In this document: positions 24,231 to 33,865 of the stretch, in pieces | How the letters are laid out: every line of letters begins with the position of its first letter | How positions within the stretch are numbered: the first letter of the stretch is position 1 | DNA from: Limnoperna fortunei | Taxonomy: Eukaryota > Mollusca > Bivalvia > Mytilida > Modiolidae | Length of the DNA stretch: 64,000 nucleotides | Assembly (NCBI GenBank): GCA_944474755.1 | Contig: OX104115.1 | Location: 37,397,080-37,461,079, forward strand | Reading direction: 5' to 3' | Position numbers and translations under genes: made by a program | The notes under the pieces: generated by a model | Databases searched by the model: none | What the model saw: only the letters and a program-made list of their open reading frames with translations | Told to the model about the DNA's origin: nothing

Positions 24231-25018
24231 ATTAAAATTTACGTTTCCCGAAACGTTGAAGTCGCCTCCAGTTCCGCACTTTTGACCGAGTAGAGGGAAC
24301 TAAAAGTCAAGAGCACAACTTCATAACATGAGCTTTCAGTTGGCCAAGTTTCATTTCGATCGGTTAAAAGATGAGCGAGAAAACGAGCAAACTTTAAAAC
24401 GGCCGCCATTTTGAAACCGGAAGTCGGACAAAAAATTTTTTTTTGCAAAAATGCTCAGGATAGTTAGCTGTATCAGTATACCAATTTTCATTGAAATTGC
24501 TCTGGCCATAACTGAGATCTGACAACGGCCGCCATTTTGTAAAACTTTAAAACGGCCGCCATTTTGAAACCGGAAGTCGGTTAAAAATTTTGAAAATAAT
24601 GGCACACTCAGGGTATCATAAGCTACCTGTATACCAAATTTCGTTTAAATCGGATGACGTTTAAAGTTTTACAGTTTTAGGGGGGTGGTGTTCGGATGGC
24701 GGCCATTTTGAAATGTCGGCCGCGTCAAATTTTTTTTTTCAAAAATGCTCTGGATAGGGAGCTGTATCAGTATACCAATTTTCATTGAAATTGCTTTGGC
24801 AATTACTGAGATCTGACAACGGCCGTCATTTTTTTTTAACGGCGGCCATTTTGAAAATGGCGGCCATTTTGAAAATTTCAAAAGTGGATTGCAGAACTTC
24901 AGGTCACCCTTATTACGTTCCCAAAGTTTCATTTCGATCGGTTAAAAGATGAGCGAGAAAACGAGCGGACAACATTGCGAGGGGAAAAAGGAAAACATAA
25001 GAAATATGAAAATAATAA
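24231..25018 (+). repeat. Cassette A (A10)
   Basis: This is a full A copy with the usual palindrome, tag and ending. B4 starts in its (AAT)n tail. Confidence 0.8.
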
Positions 25019-25719
25019 TAACAAGTGCTGATTGTGATTGCAAGCAAGTCACAAAAAAATCCCCTCCCGTGCCCACTTTTGTCACAATTCGGACAACTTT
25101 TCAATTTTCGCACTTTGGCGGCCATTTTGAATATGACGGCCATCTTGGACTTCGGCAGCCATCTTGGATTTGTTCGACATGTTGTTCGTAATATCAATAT
25201 TGACCTAAATGCCAATTTTTGTTGAAATCAGACAACTTTTCAATATTCGCACTTTGGCAGCCATTTTGAATATGACAGCCATCTTGGATTTGTTCGAAAG
25301 TGTCGCCATGTTGTTCGTAATATCAATATTGACCTAAATGCCAATTTTCGTTGAAATCGGACAACTTTTCAATTTTCGCACTTTGGCGGCCATTTTGAAT
25401 ATGGTGGCCATCTTGGATTTTTCGGAAAATGGTCCCATATTGTCCGGGACCTTAATATTGACCTATAAACCTATTTTGGTTCATATCCATATTGTTTGTG
25501 ATTTTTTATGATTAATTTTGTATTTTTTTCAAATTCAAAATGGCCGCCAATCCAAGATGGCCACCATTTTCAAAATTTCGAAAGCGGAAACAACATTTCC
25601 TAGTGGTGACCTATCTTTCTGGTAAGTTTCATTGACCTATGTCTTTTCGTCTTCGAGAAATCCTACGGACAAAGTTAGGTCCAGAAGAAGAAGAAGAAGA
25701 AGAAGAAGAAGAAGAAGAA
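25019..25719 (+). repeat. Cassette B4, short, hosting LINE copy 1
   Basis: This B cassette has only two tandem units, against four or five in the other copies. Its (GAA)n tail (25684-25719, 12 repeats) is interrupted by the LINE at 25720. No closing stem-loop follows on the far side of the LINE, because B5 begins at once in the (TAA) tail. Confidence 0.85.
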
Positions 25720-25915
25720 TTTGAATTTTCAATACCCTTTATTAAATAAAACAATAAATCACAGTATTACAAGGTATCAAAAATTCATAATACATAAAAT
25801 ATAAACCTAACAATACATTATTTTGACAAGCTACATTTAACAATTTTTAATATACATATAAATAAGTTAACTTTAAACCCAAAAGTATATGAAAATAAGA
25901 CACAAAATTTTTAAA

Positions 25916-26070
25916 GACTTTGTCCAAATGATCAAAGTCAGTTTAAACTGATACAAGCCAGTTTAAACTTTAACCATTATTACCTACTTATTTTAAAATT
26001 AAAGAAACCTATAAATGACTTTGTCCAAATGATCAAAGTCAACATGGACTGGTTCACGCCAGTCCATGTT
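25916..26070 (-). repeat. Two paired stem-loop units in the LINE 3' UTR
   Basis: Unit 1: GACTTTG (25916-25922)/CAAAGTC (25933-25939), then AGTTTAAACTG (25940-25950)/CAGTTTAAACT (25959-25969). Unit 2: the same first hairpin (26017-26023/26034-26040), then AACATGGACTGG (26041-26052)/CCAGTCCATGTT (26059-26070). The units repeat at 101 bp. The first hairpin is constant while the second has an unrelated stem of the same size and position. This is a plausible 3' recognition structure for the ORF2 reverse transcriptase (inference). Confidence 0.75.
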
Positions 26071-26164
26071 TTAACCTTTAACACATCGCGGTTTACAATA
26101 TATAAACAAGACAAGAAAATAAAAATCTAAAATACAATACAAATACAATTAAAATAACTTACCA

Positions 26165-29100
26165 TTAAATATTAACAAAAAGCTTGTCACTAGAAATAAA
26201 ACACAATACATTATTAAAACACCAAAAATCTGAAAAAGAATCAACATTATTTACAAACCTATAGTAGGCAAATTCAATTGCCAAACGGGCGCGGATGCGC
26301 GACCTGAATTCCTGGAGTGGGTCTGTTGTTCCGCCTCCGGTCCTCAGGTGCTGTAACGTCACATAGGTGGCCATCTTCGCCTGGGTGGCAATCCACTGGA
26401 ACAGTCGTCTTGGGGTCCTGTACCGCTTGGTCCATCGTTGCGTGTTGGTACATTCTCCCAACACGACTGTTCCGTCCTCCATAACCATTGGCAGTCTGGT
26501 AGTCTCTGGACAGCCGACCCTGGATGACGTTCGGTCGGCTGGGGATGGCATCTCTGGACAGCTGATCCTAGGTGACGATGGATCAGCTGGAATCGATCTC
26601 CTAACTGGACAGCTGTCCGATGTTGGCGAGTGGACAGCTGGAGGAGATCGATTTGTACTGACCTTAGGTGGCGTTTGGTCAGTGCAGGAAAAAGTAGGTC
26701 CAAATATAAATGATTCTATTGAACAAACATCATTAAATTTACGCAAAATATTTCGGACATATCTCAATAAACCTTGTATACGTTGGCACGAAACGAAAAT
26801 GTGATGCAAGTCTTCTTGCAAACCACAAGAAGGACAAACGTCAGACAGCTGATAGCCAGCTTTACAATAAAATTTACTTGTTGAAATAGCACCATGAAGG
26901 ATTCTCCAGTTAAGGTCACCTTCATGCATGCTGTGAGGATATTCATAAACATGACTGTATATGATGTTAGAGGGAACATTTGATTTTAAAATATTTTTCC
27001 AGGGGGACAGTAACTTTTTGGTATGGGAACAATTAAAATTCTGAACAACAGATAACAAATAAATGATTTTCTTTGGACATTTATCAAGAACAATACCCTT
27101 ACTTAATTCAGGTGCATTGTCAATATCTAATTTAAAAATATATTGGTGAACAGCACCAATATCAATATCATTATGTAAAAAAAGATCTATCAATTCACTC
27201 CACTCCAGTGGAAAAGCCGACCATAATAAATCCAGATGTTGTTGGATACAGCGTTCAGAACGAATGCTTAAAATTCCAACAAGATCTGCTGCAGTTAATT
27301 TTCTTTTCAAACTAGTATCAAACAGATCTTTAATTTTAGTCATACCGGCAATTACAAAATTTTCAAAGTAAAACGGTTCATCGGTTTTAGAGTTAAGTAA
27401 TAAAGGGTTAAAGAACAAAGGTTCTTCTAAAATGTCTGCAACTGAGGTATCATCTATTTTTATTCTAGATGATTCAAAATATTTCCAGGCTTTTATTAAA
27501 TCTTGGTAAAAGCATGGGATGTTACTATACTGAAAATCCCCATCAAGTAGTAACAATTGTACATCATAATTCAAATTAGAAACAGTAGATAAAAAATATT
27601 TACAAAAATAGTAACAAGGATGAACTTCTTCGCCATTCATTAATGTCAAAAATCTGTACATAAACTGAATTCGAAAATCACGAATTCTAGATAAAATATG
27701 AACCAAACCCTGTCCTCCAGTACATACAGGAAGATATAACATTTCTTTGGAAACCCAATGTTTTCCTTGCCATAGAAAATCTACAAATTTATTTTGTATG
27801 GCACTAATAATTTCATCTGGTACGGCCACAGAATTTAATCGATGCCACAATTTTGACGCGGAAAGTAAATTAATAACAAGTGTTCGTCCTCTGAGTGACA
27901 AACCGCGAGCAAAAGGCTTCCACCTGTCAAGTTTTATAGTAATATCCTCCTCCATTCCTTCCCAATTTTGTTTATAAAAATCCCTATTGTTTCCAACAAA
28001 AGTGCCCAAAACTTTAAGACCTTTATTATTCCACTTGAGACCAAGTGGACAATCATTTCTGTTTTTCCAACTACCAACCCACAAACCTTCGGACTTCTGT
28101 AAATTAATTTTTGAATTAGAAGCTTTCTGGTAAATATCTAACCAGAAAGACAACCTATCAAAATCAGAGTCCTGCGTTAACAGAGTATCTAAATCATCTG
28201 CATATGCAGATAAACAACTTTTCTTACCATCAGATAATGGAAGTTCAAGGCCTGAAAGACCATCTTTTGACCTTAATTTATGCAGAAGAGGTTCAAGACA
28301 GATAGCATAAAGTTGACCAGACAAGGAACATCCTTGTCGAATACCTCTTTTAAATTGAAAAGGGGATGATAACGAGTTATTAATTTTAAGTAGACTATGT
28401 ACATCAGTATAAATAGTCTTTATACATGTTATAAAATAATCGCCAAAACCGAAGGCTTCTAATGTCTTCATCAAATAACCATGATGAACACGATCAAAAG
28501 CCTTCTCTTGATCAAGGGAAACAATAGCAAGGGGGATATTTTCCTGATTAGCATAACAAGTAGCATCAGAAATAAAACGAATATTGTCACTGATATGACG
28601 ACCGGGAACACAATAACTTTGATCGATATGTAATATATCGGGTAGAACAGTACGAAGTCTTAGCGAGAAAGCTCTCGTTAATATTTTATAATCACAACAG
28701 AGAAGAGACACAGGTCTCCAGTTTTTCAACAAACTACTGTCACCTTTCTTTGGAATCATCGTCAGAACGGCTCTTCTGCACGAAAGTGGAAGTCTGTTTT
28801 CTTCAATAGAAGAAACAAAAACTTCGTGCATATCTCTCCCAACGATGTTCCAAAAGGTTTTGTAAAATTCACTAGGCAGCCCATCAATACCAGGGGACTT
28901 ATTATTATTCATTTTTAAAACGGCAGAGGACAATTCATCATAACTTATAACACTATCTAATGTTTGTTTTTGGATTTCACTTATTGTGGGAAGATCTTTC
29001 AAAATCTCATTTTGACAACCTTCATCTACAGGATCGGGGCTATACAAGTCTGTGTAAAAATTTCGGGCAAGGGTTTTTATTTCCTGATCAGAATCAGTTA

Positions 29101-30289
29101 TACTGCCATCAGGCAAGGTTAAATGGGATAATAATTTTTTTGTACCACGTTTCTTTTCAAGGTCAAAGAAATATTTTGTTGGTTTATCTGAATCATTAAC
29201 ATATTTGAATCTTGAACGAACCCAAGCACCACGGGCCTGGATTCGTTCAAGTTCAGATAACTGATTTTGCTTCTCAATTAAAATGGCATTGAGATCAGGG
29301 TTTGTTGTAATATTTGATTTTAATAATTCAATATCGGATTGTAAACCATCAAATTTACGCTTAAAATCATAATTCTTTTTAATGGAAAATTCTTGCGAAA
29401 GTTCCTTTATTTTGTATTTTCCACGATCCCACCAATCTTGGATACACTTAAACTCAGATTTCTGTAATTGCCAGGAAAGCCAAAAGTTATTTATCATGTC
29501 AACATACAATTTATCATCTAAAAGAGATGTATTTAAACACCAGTAAGCATTCTTGTGTTTACTTGGTATTTCTTTAAAATAAACACGAACGTAATCATGA
29601 TCAGAATATGAACATGGTTTTATTTCTGAGGATCGAATAAACTGACTATAGTGTTTAGATATATAAATTCGATCGAGTCTTGCGCCGACACCGTCATTTC
29701 TCGACCAGGAATAAGTTCTATCGTACGGGTGAATATTGCGAAACGTATCAATAAATTTGAAACGTTTAACAATAGTTTTAAATTCATTACAAGAATGCGG
29801 GTGGGGTTCAATATCTCCTGTCCGATCGAGGGAAGGATTAGTAGTACAATTAAAATCACCTCCAAGAAATATTGGAATGGACGAATCAAGTTGATTCAAA
29901 TGGTGTTTTAAATATTTCAAAAAGTCTAGTTTTTCTTTGGGACAAGTGGGGGAATAAACATTCAACAAATATACAATTTGTTCCTGTTGTTTGATAGTTG
30001 CATGTAAAATGCGACCGGGTAATATAACTTTATGATCTAGAATAGTATATTCTAAATTATTTGAAAAACATATCGCTAATCCAGCAGAAAGAGTCGAGAG
30101 ATGAGAGAACACAATTTCTCCTCTCCATATCATTTTCCATATACCTTCATCAGAAGGAATGGTATGGGTATCTTGAAGAAACACTATATCTGCATTTAAT
30201 TTAGATTTCAAAGAATCTAATATAAAATATCTTTTAAAAGAGTCACGACAACCTTGAGTGTTCAGTGAAACTAACGAAAAACCGGACAT
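26165..30289 (-). CDS. LINE ORF2: endonuclease and reverse transcriptase (intact)
   Basis: The frame is 1374 codons from the MSGFSLVSLNTQG start, preferred because copy 2 shares it while the 18 codons before it diverge. Residues 1-240 form the APE-type endonuclease (FLQDTH, GGDFN at about 143-147, ARLDRIY, SDHD at about 229-232). Residues 460-730 are the reverse transcriptase. It shows SPGIDGLPSEFYKTFW, IPKKGD, NWRPVSLL, LDQEKAFDR (about 591-599), GIRQGCSLSG and catalytic YADD (about 696-699). A C-terminal CX2CX7HX4C finger lies at about 1152-1168. It is followed by a Pro/Ser/Cys-rich stretch encoded by four hairpin-forming repeats (26511-26683) and a basic tail. The enzyme nicks target DNA and copies the LINE RNA there (family knowledge). 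No stop or frameshift is seen. Confidence 0.93.
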   Translation of the reverse strand: MSGFSLVSLNTQGCRDSFKRYFILDSLKSKLNADIVFLQDTHTIPSDEGIWKMIWRGEIVFSHLSTLSAGLAICFSNNLEYTILDHKVILPGRILHATIKQQEQIVYLLNVYSPTCPKEKLDFLKYLKHHLNQLDSSIPIFLGGDFNCTTNPSLDRTGDIEPHPHSCNEFKTIVKRFKFIDTFRNIHPYDRTYSWSRNDGVGARLDRIYISKHYSQFIRSSEIKPCSYSDHDYVRVYFKEIPSKHKNAYWCLNTSLLDDKLYVDMINNFWLSWQLQKSEFKCIQDWWDRGKYKIKELSQEFSIKKNYDFKRKFDGLQSDIELLKSNITTNPDLNAILIEKQNQLSELERIQARGAWVRSRFKYVNDSDKPTKYFFDLEKKRGTKKLLSHLTLPDGSITDSDQEIKTLARNFYTDLYSPDPVDEGCQNEILKDLPTISEIQKQTLDSVISYDELSSAVLKMNNNKSPGIDGLPSEFYKTFWNIVGRDMHEVFVSSIEENRLPLSCRRAVLTMIPKKGDSSLLKNWRPVSLLCCDYKILTRAFSLRLRTVLPDILHIDQSYCVPGRHISDNIRFISDATCYANQENIPLAIVSLDQEKAFDRVHHGYLMKTLEAFGFGDYFITCIKTIYTDVHSLLKINNSLSSPFQFKRGIRQGCSLSGQLYAICLEPLLHKLRSKDGLSGLELPLSDGKKSCLSAYADDLDTLLTQDSDFDRLSFWLDIYQKASNSKINLQKSEGLWVGSWKNRNDCPLGLKWNNKGLKVLGTFVGNNRDFYKQNWEGMEEDITIKLDRWKPFARGLSLRGRTLVINLLSASKLWHRLNSVAVPDEIISAIQNKFVDFLWQGKHWVSKEMLYLPVCTGGQGLVHILSRIRDFRIQFMYRFLTLMNGEEVHPCYYFCKYFLSTVSNLNYDVQLLLLDGDFQYSNIPCFYQDLIKAWKYFESSRIKIDDTSVADILEEPLFFNPLLLNSKTDEPFYFENFVIAGMTKIKDLFDTSLKRKLTAADLVGILSIRSERCIQQHLDLLWSAFPLEWSELIDLFLHNDIDIGAVHQYIFKLDIDNAPELSKGIVLDKCPKKIIYLLSVVQNFNCSHTKKLLSPWKNILKSNVPSNIIYSHVYEYPHSMHEGDLNWRILHGAISTSKFYCKAGYQLSDVCPSCGLQEDLHHIFVSCQRIQGLLRYVRNILRKFNDVCSIESFIFGPTFSCTDQTPPKVSTNRSPPAVHSPTSDSCPVRRSIPADPSSPRISCPEMPSPADRTSSRVGCPETTRLPMVMEDGTVVLGECTNTQRWTKRYRTPRRLFQWIATQAKMATYVTLQHLRTGGGTTDPLQEFRSRIRARLAIEFAYYRFVNNVDSFSDFWCFNNVLCFISSDKLFVNI
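26511..26683 (-). repeat. Four in-frame hairpin repeats inside ORF2
   Basis: Arms on the + strand: CAGCCGACC (26511)/GGTCGGCTG (26533); CAGCTGATCC (26559)/GGATCAGCTG (26580); CAGCTGTCC (26610)/GGACAGCTG (26632); ACTGACC (26657)/GGTCAGT (26677). The third is enclosed by AATCGATCTCC (26591)/GGAGATCGATT (26643). Loops of 11-13 bases share GGTGRCG or GGATGACG. They encode the Pro/Ser/Cys-rich part of ORF2. Confidence 0.85.
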
Positions 30290-30366
30290 TACAATTGTAG
30301 TGAAAACACAGAATAAAAATGCATAACTAATAGCAAAATACATATTGATTTTGGAATAATTGTCGT

Positions 30367-31968
30367 CTAAGCATGCGTTTTCACATATGCCTTAACTTTC
30401 TTAATTAACTTATTGAGACGAGCTTTTAACTGTGATGATGATTCAGGGTTTCTACGAAGGTCTATAAAATCTTGACAGAGTTGCTTCAGGTTGGAGGTGT
30501 ATTCTAAGCATTTTTCAATTGGTTTTTTGTTACTTTTCAGTTCGGAAAGAAGTTGATCCAATTCATCAGTGGACAACTTTTGTTCATGATCCACTACAAT
30601 TTGGGACATGTTTTGCTCCGATAAATCGGAGGATATAGACTCAATGTCTACATCCTCCTCCTCATTGGTACTAAGTATTATATGGGATGGGGGAGGTAAA
30701 TCCCATATACTTATATCATCTGGAGCAGATAAAGCTTCAGTTGTGGGGGTTTTTACACTAATAGCAGAATCACTGTTTTCTGCTTTTCGTTTAATTGCAG
30801 ACTTAGTTGGCAAAACATCAATCTGCACTTTATCATTAGGTGTGTGGATGTCTACGATAACAGCGGTAACATTAGTGGCGGTGTTAGAAACAGTTGAATT
30901 AAGATTGGCTGGGCTGTTACATGCAGAGTCATGGACTCCAGAGTCCAAGGTAACGGACTGCCCCACTGTCCCGATTGGCGAAACTGGTACAGCCGTAAAT
31001 TGGACGCTAGAGTCCGAGGCAACAGACTGATCTACCGTTCTAGTTGATGGTATACGTTCAGCTGTTAATGGGGTTGTATTTACTTCTGAAATTTTGTTCT
31101 CGACTCTAGGTCTGTTTTCGGGACATCGACTTTGTATATGTCCAGTCTGTTTGCATTTAAAGCAAACTACATCATCATTTAAAAAAATTCTATAGTTTTG
31201 CCTTTGATAATACATATCAAAGTATTCCGGTATTATAACATTGGGGTGCAAAACAAGGGACACTTGTCTTCTGAATGACTTTACATGTTTCAATGTTGGG
31301 ATTTTAATGCCTAGTGCAATGGGTTTTATTTCTGAAATAATGCGTCCATAACGCATCAACTCATCTTCAAGTAAATCATTAGGAATAAAAGGGGGGCAAT
31401 TAGACAAGGTAACTTTTTTAGGGATTTTAACTAAACACTGAACTTCAATGAATTCGTCCCCTATGCTCAGGCCACTTGAACACAAATGTTCGACATCGTC
31501 AAGGTTAGATAAAAATATAACGACTCCAGATCTCATACGAGAGGCAGCCACTATATTCTCTGGATTTACTACATTAGCAACAGCAATGACATACTGTTCT
31601 ATTGATATAGACTGTATATTTGTTAACTTGACACCATGTTTCCTTGAAACAAAACCAAACGGTTTATGCCCAAATGATGGCATATCATCGCTCTGTTCAG
31701 ATCTTATACTTTCTCGAACAGAATCTGCATTATTTCCGGTTGTCAAAAGTGAACTTTTTAGTCTTGAACTTTCTCCACGCGAATTAACAAGATTACTACC
31801 ATTAGCCTGGGGCACGGATTTTACACCTACCTTTGACGACATTGTTCTCTTAATTAAATTAAGATCTCTATTGTCCGTATTACTTGACAAAGAATTGCCC
31901 GAAGCAACTACAGTCGACAACTGAGTAGATTTACCCATGACCACACTGGAAAACGAAGGCGACGCCAT
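30367..31968 (-). CDS. LINE ORF1: nucleic-acid-binding protein with zinc knuckle
   Basis: The frame has 533 codons from the MASPSFSSVV start. The frame is open for 39 more codons upstream, but copy 2 shares sequence only from this Met, and upstream codons differ in frame between copies. A Ser-rich N-terminus is followed at about 100-260 by a folded region with MRSGVVIFLSNLDDVE and IPNDLLEDELMRYGRI. I read this as an RNA-recognition-like fold. Then comes one CX2CX4HX4C zinc knuckle (CFKCKQTGHIQSRC, about 269-282). The rest is acidic and Ser/Thr-rich with a basic, helical C-terminus. It is expected to coat the LINE RNA. It is intact, and ORF2 starts 77 bases after its stop. Confidence 0.88.
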   Translation of the reverse strand: MASPSFSSVVMGKSTQLSTVVASGNSLSSNTDNRDLNLIKRTMSSKVGVKSVPQANGSNLVNSRGESSRLKSSLLTTGNNADSVRESIRSEQSDDMPSFGHKPFGFVSRKHGVKLTNIQSISIEQYVIAVANVVNPENIVAASRMRSGVVIFLSNLDDVEHLCSSGLSIGDEFIEVQCLVKIPKKVTLSNCPPFIPNDLLEDELMRYGRIISEIKPIALGIKIPTLKHVKSFRRQVSLVLHPNVIIPEYFDMYYQRQNYRIFLNDDVVCFKCKQTGHIQSRCPENRPRVENKISEVNTTPLTAERIPSTRTVDQSVASDSSVQFTAVPVSPIGTVGQSVTLDSGVHDSACNSPANLNSTVSNTATNVTAVIVDIHTPNDKVQIDVLPTKSAIKRKAENSDSAISVKTPTTEALSAPDDISIWDLPPPSHIILSTNEEEDVDIESISSDLSEQNMSQIVVDHEQKLSTDELDQLLSELKSNKKPIEKCLEYTSNLKQLCQDFIDLRRNPESSSQLKARLNKLIKKVKAYVKTHA

Positions 31969-32176
31969 CTTTAAACCAAAAATTAAACCAATAAACAAAA
32001 ACACAATCCACCAAAAATCTCGGCAATCCGAGAATAAATAATGAAAACAACCCCACAAAATGAAAGAGCTTCTTCTTCTGAACACAACAATATAAATTTT
32101 GTCGAACTACAATACAAAACAACCAAGAAATAAATGCTTTGAGCGGAGCTCCGAAAAACACGTCCTATCCCTTCAA

Positions 32177-32212
32177 GAAGAAGAAGAAGAAGAAGAAGAA
32201 GAAGAAGAAGAA
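32177..32212 (+). repeat. (GAA)12 flank of LINE copy 1
   Basis: Twelve GAA repeats on the LINE's 5' side mirror the twelve at 25684-25719 on its 3' side. They mark the split target microsatellite. Confidence 0.9.
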
Positions 32213-33428
32213 TAATAACAAGTGCTGATTGTGATTGCAAGCAAGTCACAAAAAAATCCCCTTCCGTGCCCACTTTTGTCACAATTCGGACAACTTTTCA
32301 ATTTTCGCACTTTGGCGGCCATTTTGAATATGGCGGCCATCTTGGACTTTGGCAGCCATCTTGGATTTGTTCGACATGTTGTTCGTAATATCAATATTGA
32401 CCTAAATGCCAATTTTTGTTGAAATCAGACAACTTTTCAATATTCGCACTTTGGCAGCCATTTTGAATATGACAGCCATCTTGGATTTGTTCGAAAGTGT
32501 CGCCATGTTGTTCGTAATATCAATATTGACCTAAATACCAATTATCGTTGAAATCGGACAACTTTTCAATTTTCGCACTTTGGCGGCCATTTTAAATATG
32601 GCGGCCATCTTGGACTTTGGCGGCCATCTTGGATTTGTTCAAACATGTCACCATGTTGTTCGTAATATCAATATTGACCTAAATGCCAATTTTCGTTGAA
32701 ATCGGACAACTTTTCAATTTTCGCACTTTGGCGGCCATTTTGAATATGGCGGCCATCTTGGACTTTGGCGGCCATCTTGGATTTGTTCAAACATGTCACC
32801 ATGTTCTTCGTAATATCAATATTCACCTAAATGCCAATTTTCGTTGAAATCCGACAACTTTTCAATTTCGCACTTTGGAGGCCATTTTGAATATGGCGGC
32901 TATCTTGGACTTTGGCGGCCATCTTTGATTTGTTCGAACATGTCACCATGTTGTTCGTAATATCAATATTGACCTAAATGCCAATTTTCGTTGAAATCGG
33001 ACAACTTTTCAATTTTCGCACTTTGGCGGCCATTTTGAATATGGTGGCCATCTTGGATTTTTCGGAAAATGGTCCCATATTGTCCGGGACCTTAATATTG
33101 ACCTATAAACCTATTTTGGTTCATATCCATATTGTTTGTGATTTTTTATGATTAATTTTGTATTTTTTTTAAATTCAAAATGGCCGCCAATCCAAGATGG
33201 CCGCCATTTTCAAAATTTCGAAATCGGAAACAACATTTCCTAGTGGTGACCTATCTTTCTGGTAAGTTTCATTGACCTATGTCTTTTCGTCTTCGAGAAA
33301 TCCTACGGACAAAGTTAGGTCCAGAAGAAGAAGAAGAAGAAGAAGAAGAAGAAGAAGAAGAAGAAGAAGAAGAAGAAGAAGAAGAAGAAGAAGAAGAAGA
33401 AGAAGAAGAAGAAGAAGAAGAAGAAGAA
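32213..33428 (+). repeat. Cassette B5 with (GAA)35 tail
   Basis: This B cassette has five tandem units. The tail is 35 GAA repeats (33324-33428), the longest here, and the second LINE is inserted after it. The B-type closing stem-loop appears on the far side of that LINE (39897-39926), as expected if the LINE split the B tail. Confidence 0.88.
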
Positions 33429-33623
33429 TTTTGAATTTTCAATACCCTTTATTAAATAAAACAATAAATCACAGTTGTACAAGGTATCAAAAATTCAAGT
33501 TACATAAAATATAAACCTAACAATACATTATTTTGACAAGCTACATTTAACAATTTTGAAAATACATATAAATAAGTTAACTTTAAACCCAAAAGTATAT
33601 AAAATAAGACAAATATTTTTAAA

Positions 33624-33779
33624 GACTTTGTCCAAATGATCAAAGTCAGTTTAAACTGATACAAGCCAGTTTAAACTTTAAACATTATTACCTACCTATA
33701 TTAAAATTAAAAAAAACCTATAAATGACTTTGTCCGAATGATCAAAATCAACATGGACTGGTACACGCCAGTCCATGTT
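33624..33779 (-). repeat. Paired stem-loops in 3' UTR of LINE copy 2
   Basis: Unit 1 is at 33624-33677 and unit 2 at 33726-33779, with the same stems as copy 1. In unit 2 the first hairpin has GACTTTG/CAAAATC on the + strand. In the LINE's own RNA that change is a G-U pair, so the stem still forms. Confidence 0.75.
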
Positions 33780-33865
33780 TTAACCTTTAACACATCGCGA
33801 TTTACAATATATAAACAAGAAAAAATAAAAATCAAAATCAAAAATACAGATAAAATAACTTACCA

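Larger units (their letters stand above)
25720..32175 (-). mobile_element. Tx1-like LINE, copy 1, structurally complete
   Basis: This is a 6.46 kb non-LTR retrotransposon in minus orientation: 5' UTR (31969-32175), ORF1, a 77-base gap, ORF2, and a 3' UTR with AATAAA near 25738-25743 (minus). It is flanked by 12 GAA repeats on each side (25684-25719 and 32177-32212), so it lies within a (GAA)n/(TTC)n microsatellite of cassette B4. It has no poly(A) tail; the 3' end runs into TTC repeats. Both frames are open, so it may be recently active (inference). The RT motif set and architecture fit the Tx1 group of the L1 superfamily. From memory, that group includes lineages specific for microsatellites, including (TTC)n. 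Confidence 0.9.

Noticed and set aside
26359..26804. Overlapping antisense and alternate frames of 114-145 codons in the LINE
   Set aside because: Shadows of the ORF2 hairpin-repeat region. The ORF2 frame carries the conserved C-terminal features.
31969..32161. ORF1 start upstream of the MASPSFSS methionine
   Set aside because: The upstream codons are in different frames in the two LINE copies and read as hydrophobic noise, so this is treated as 5' UTR.
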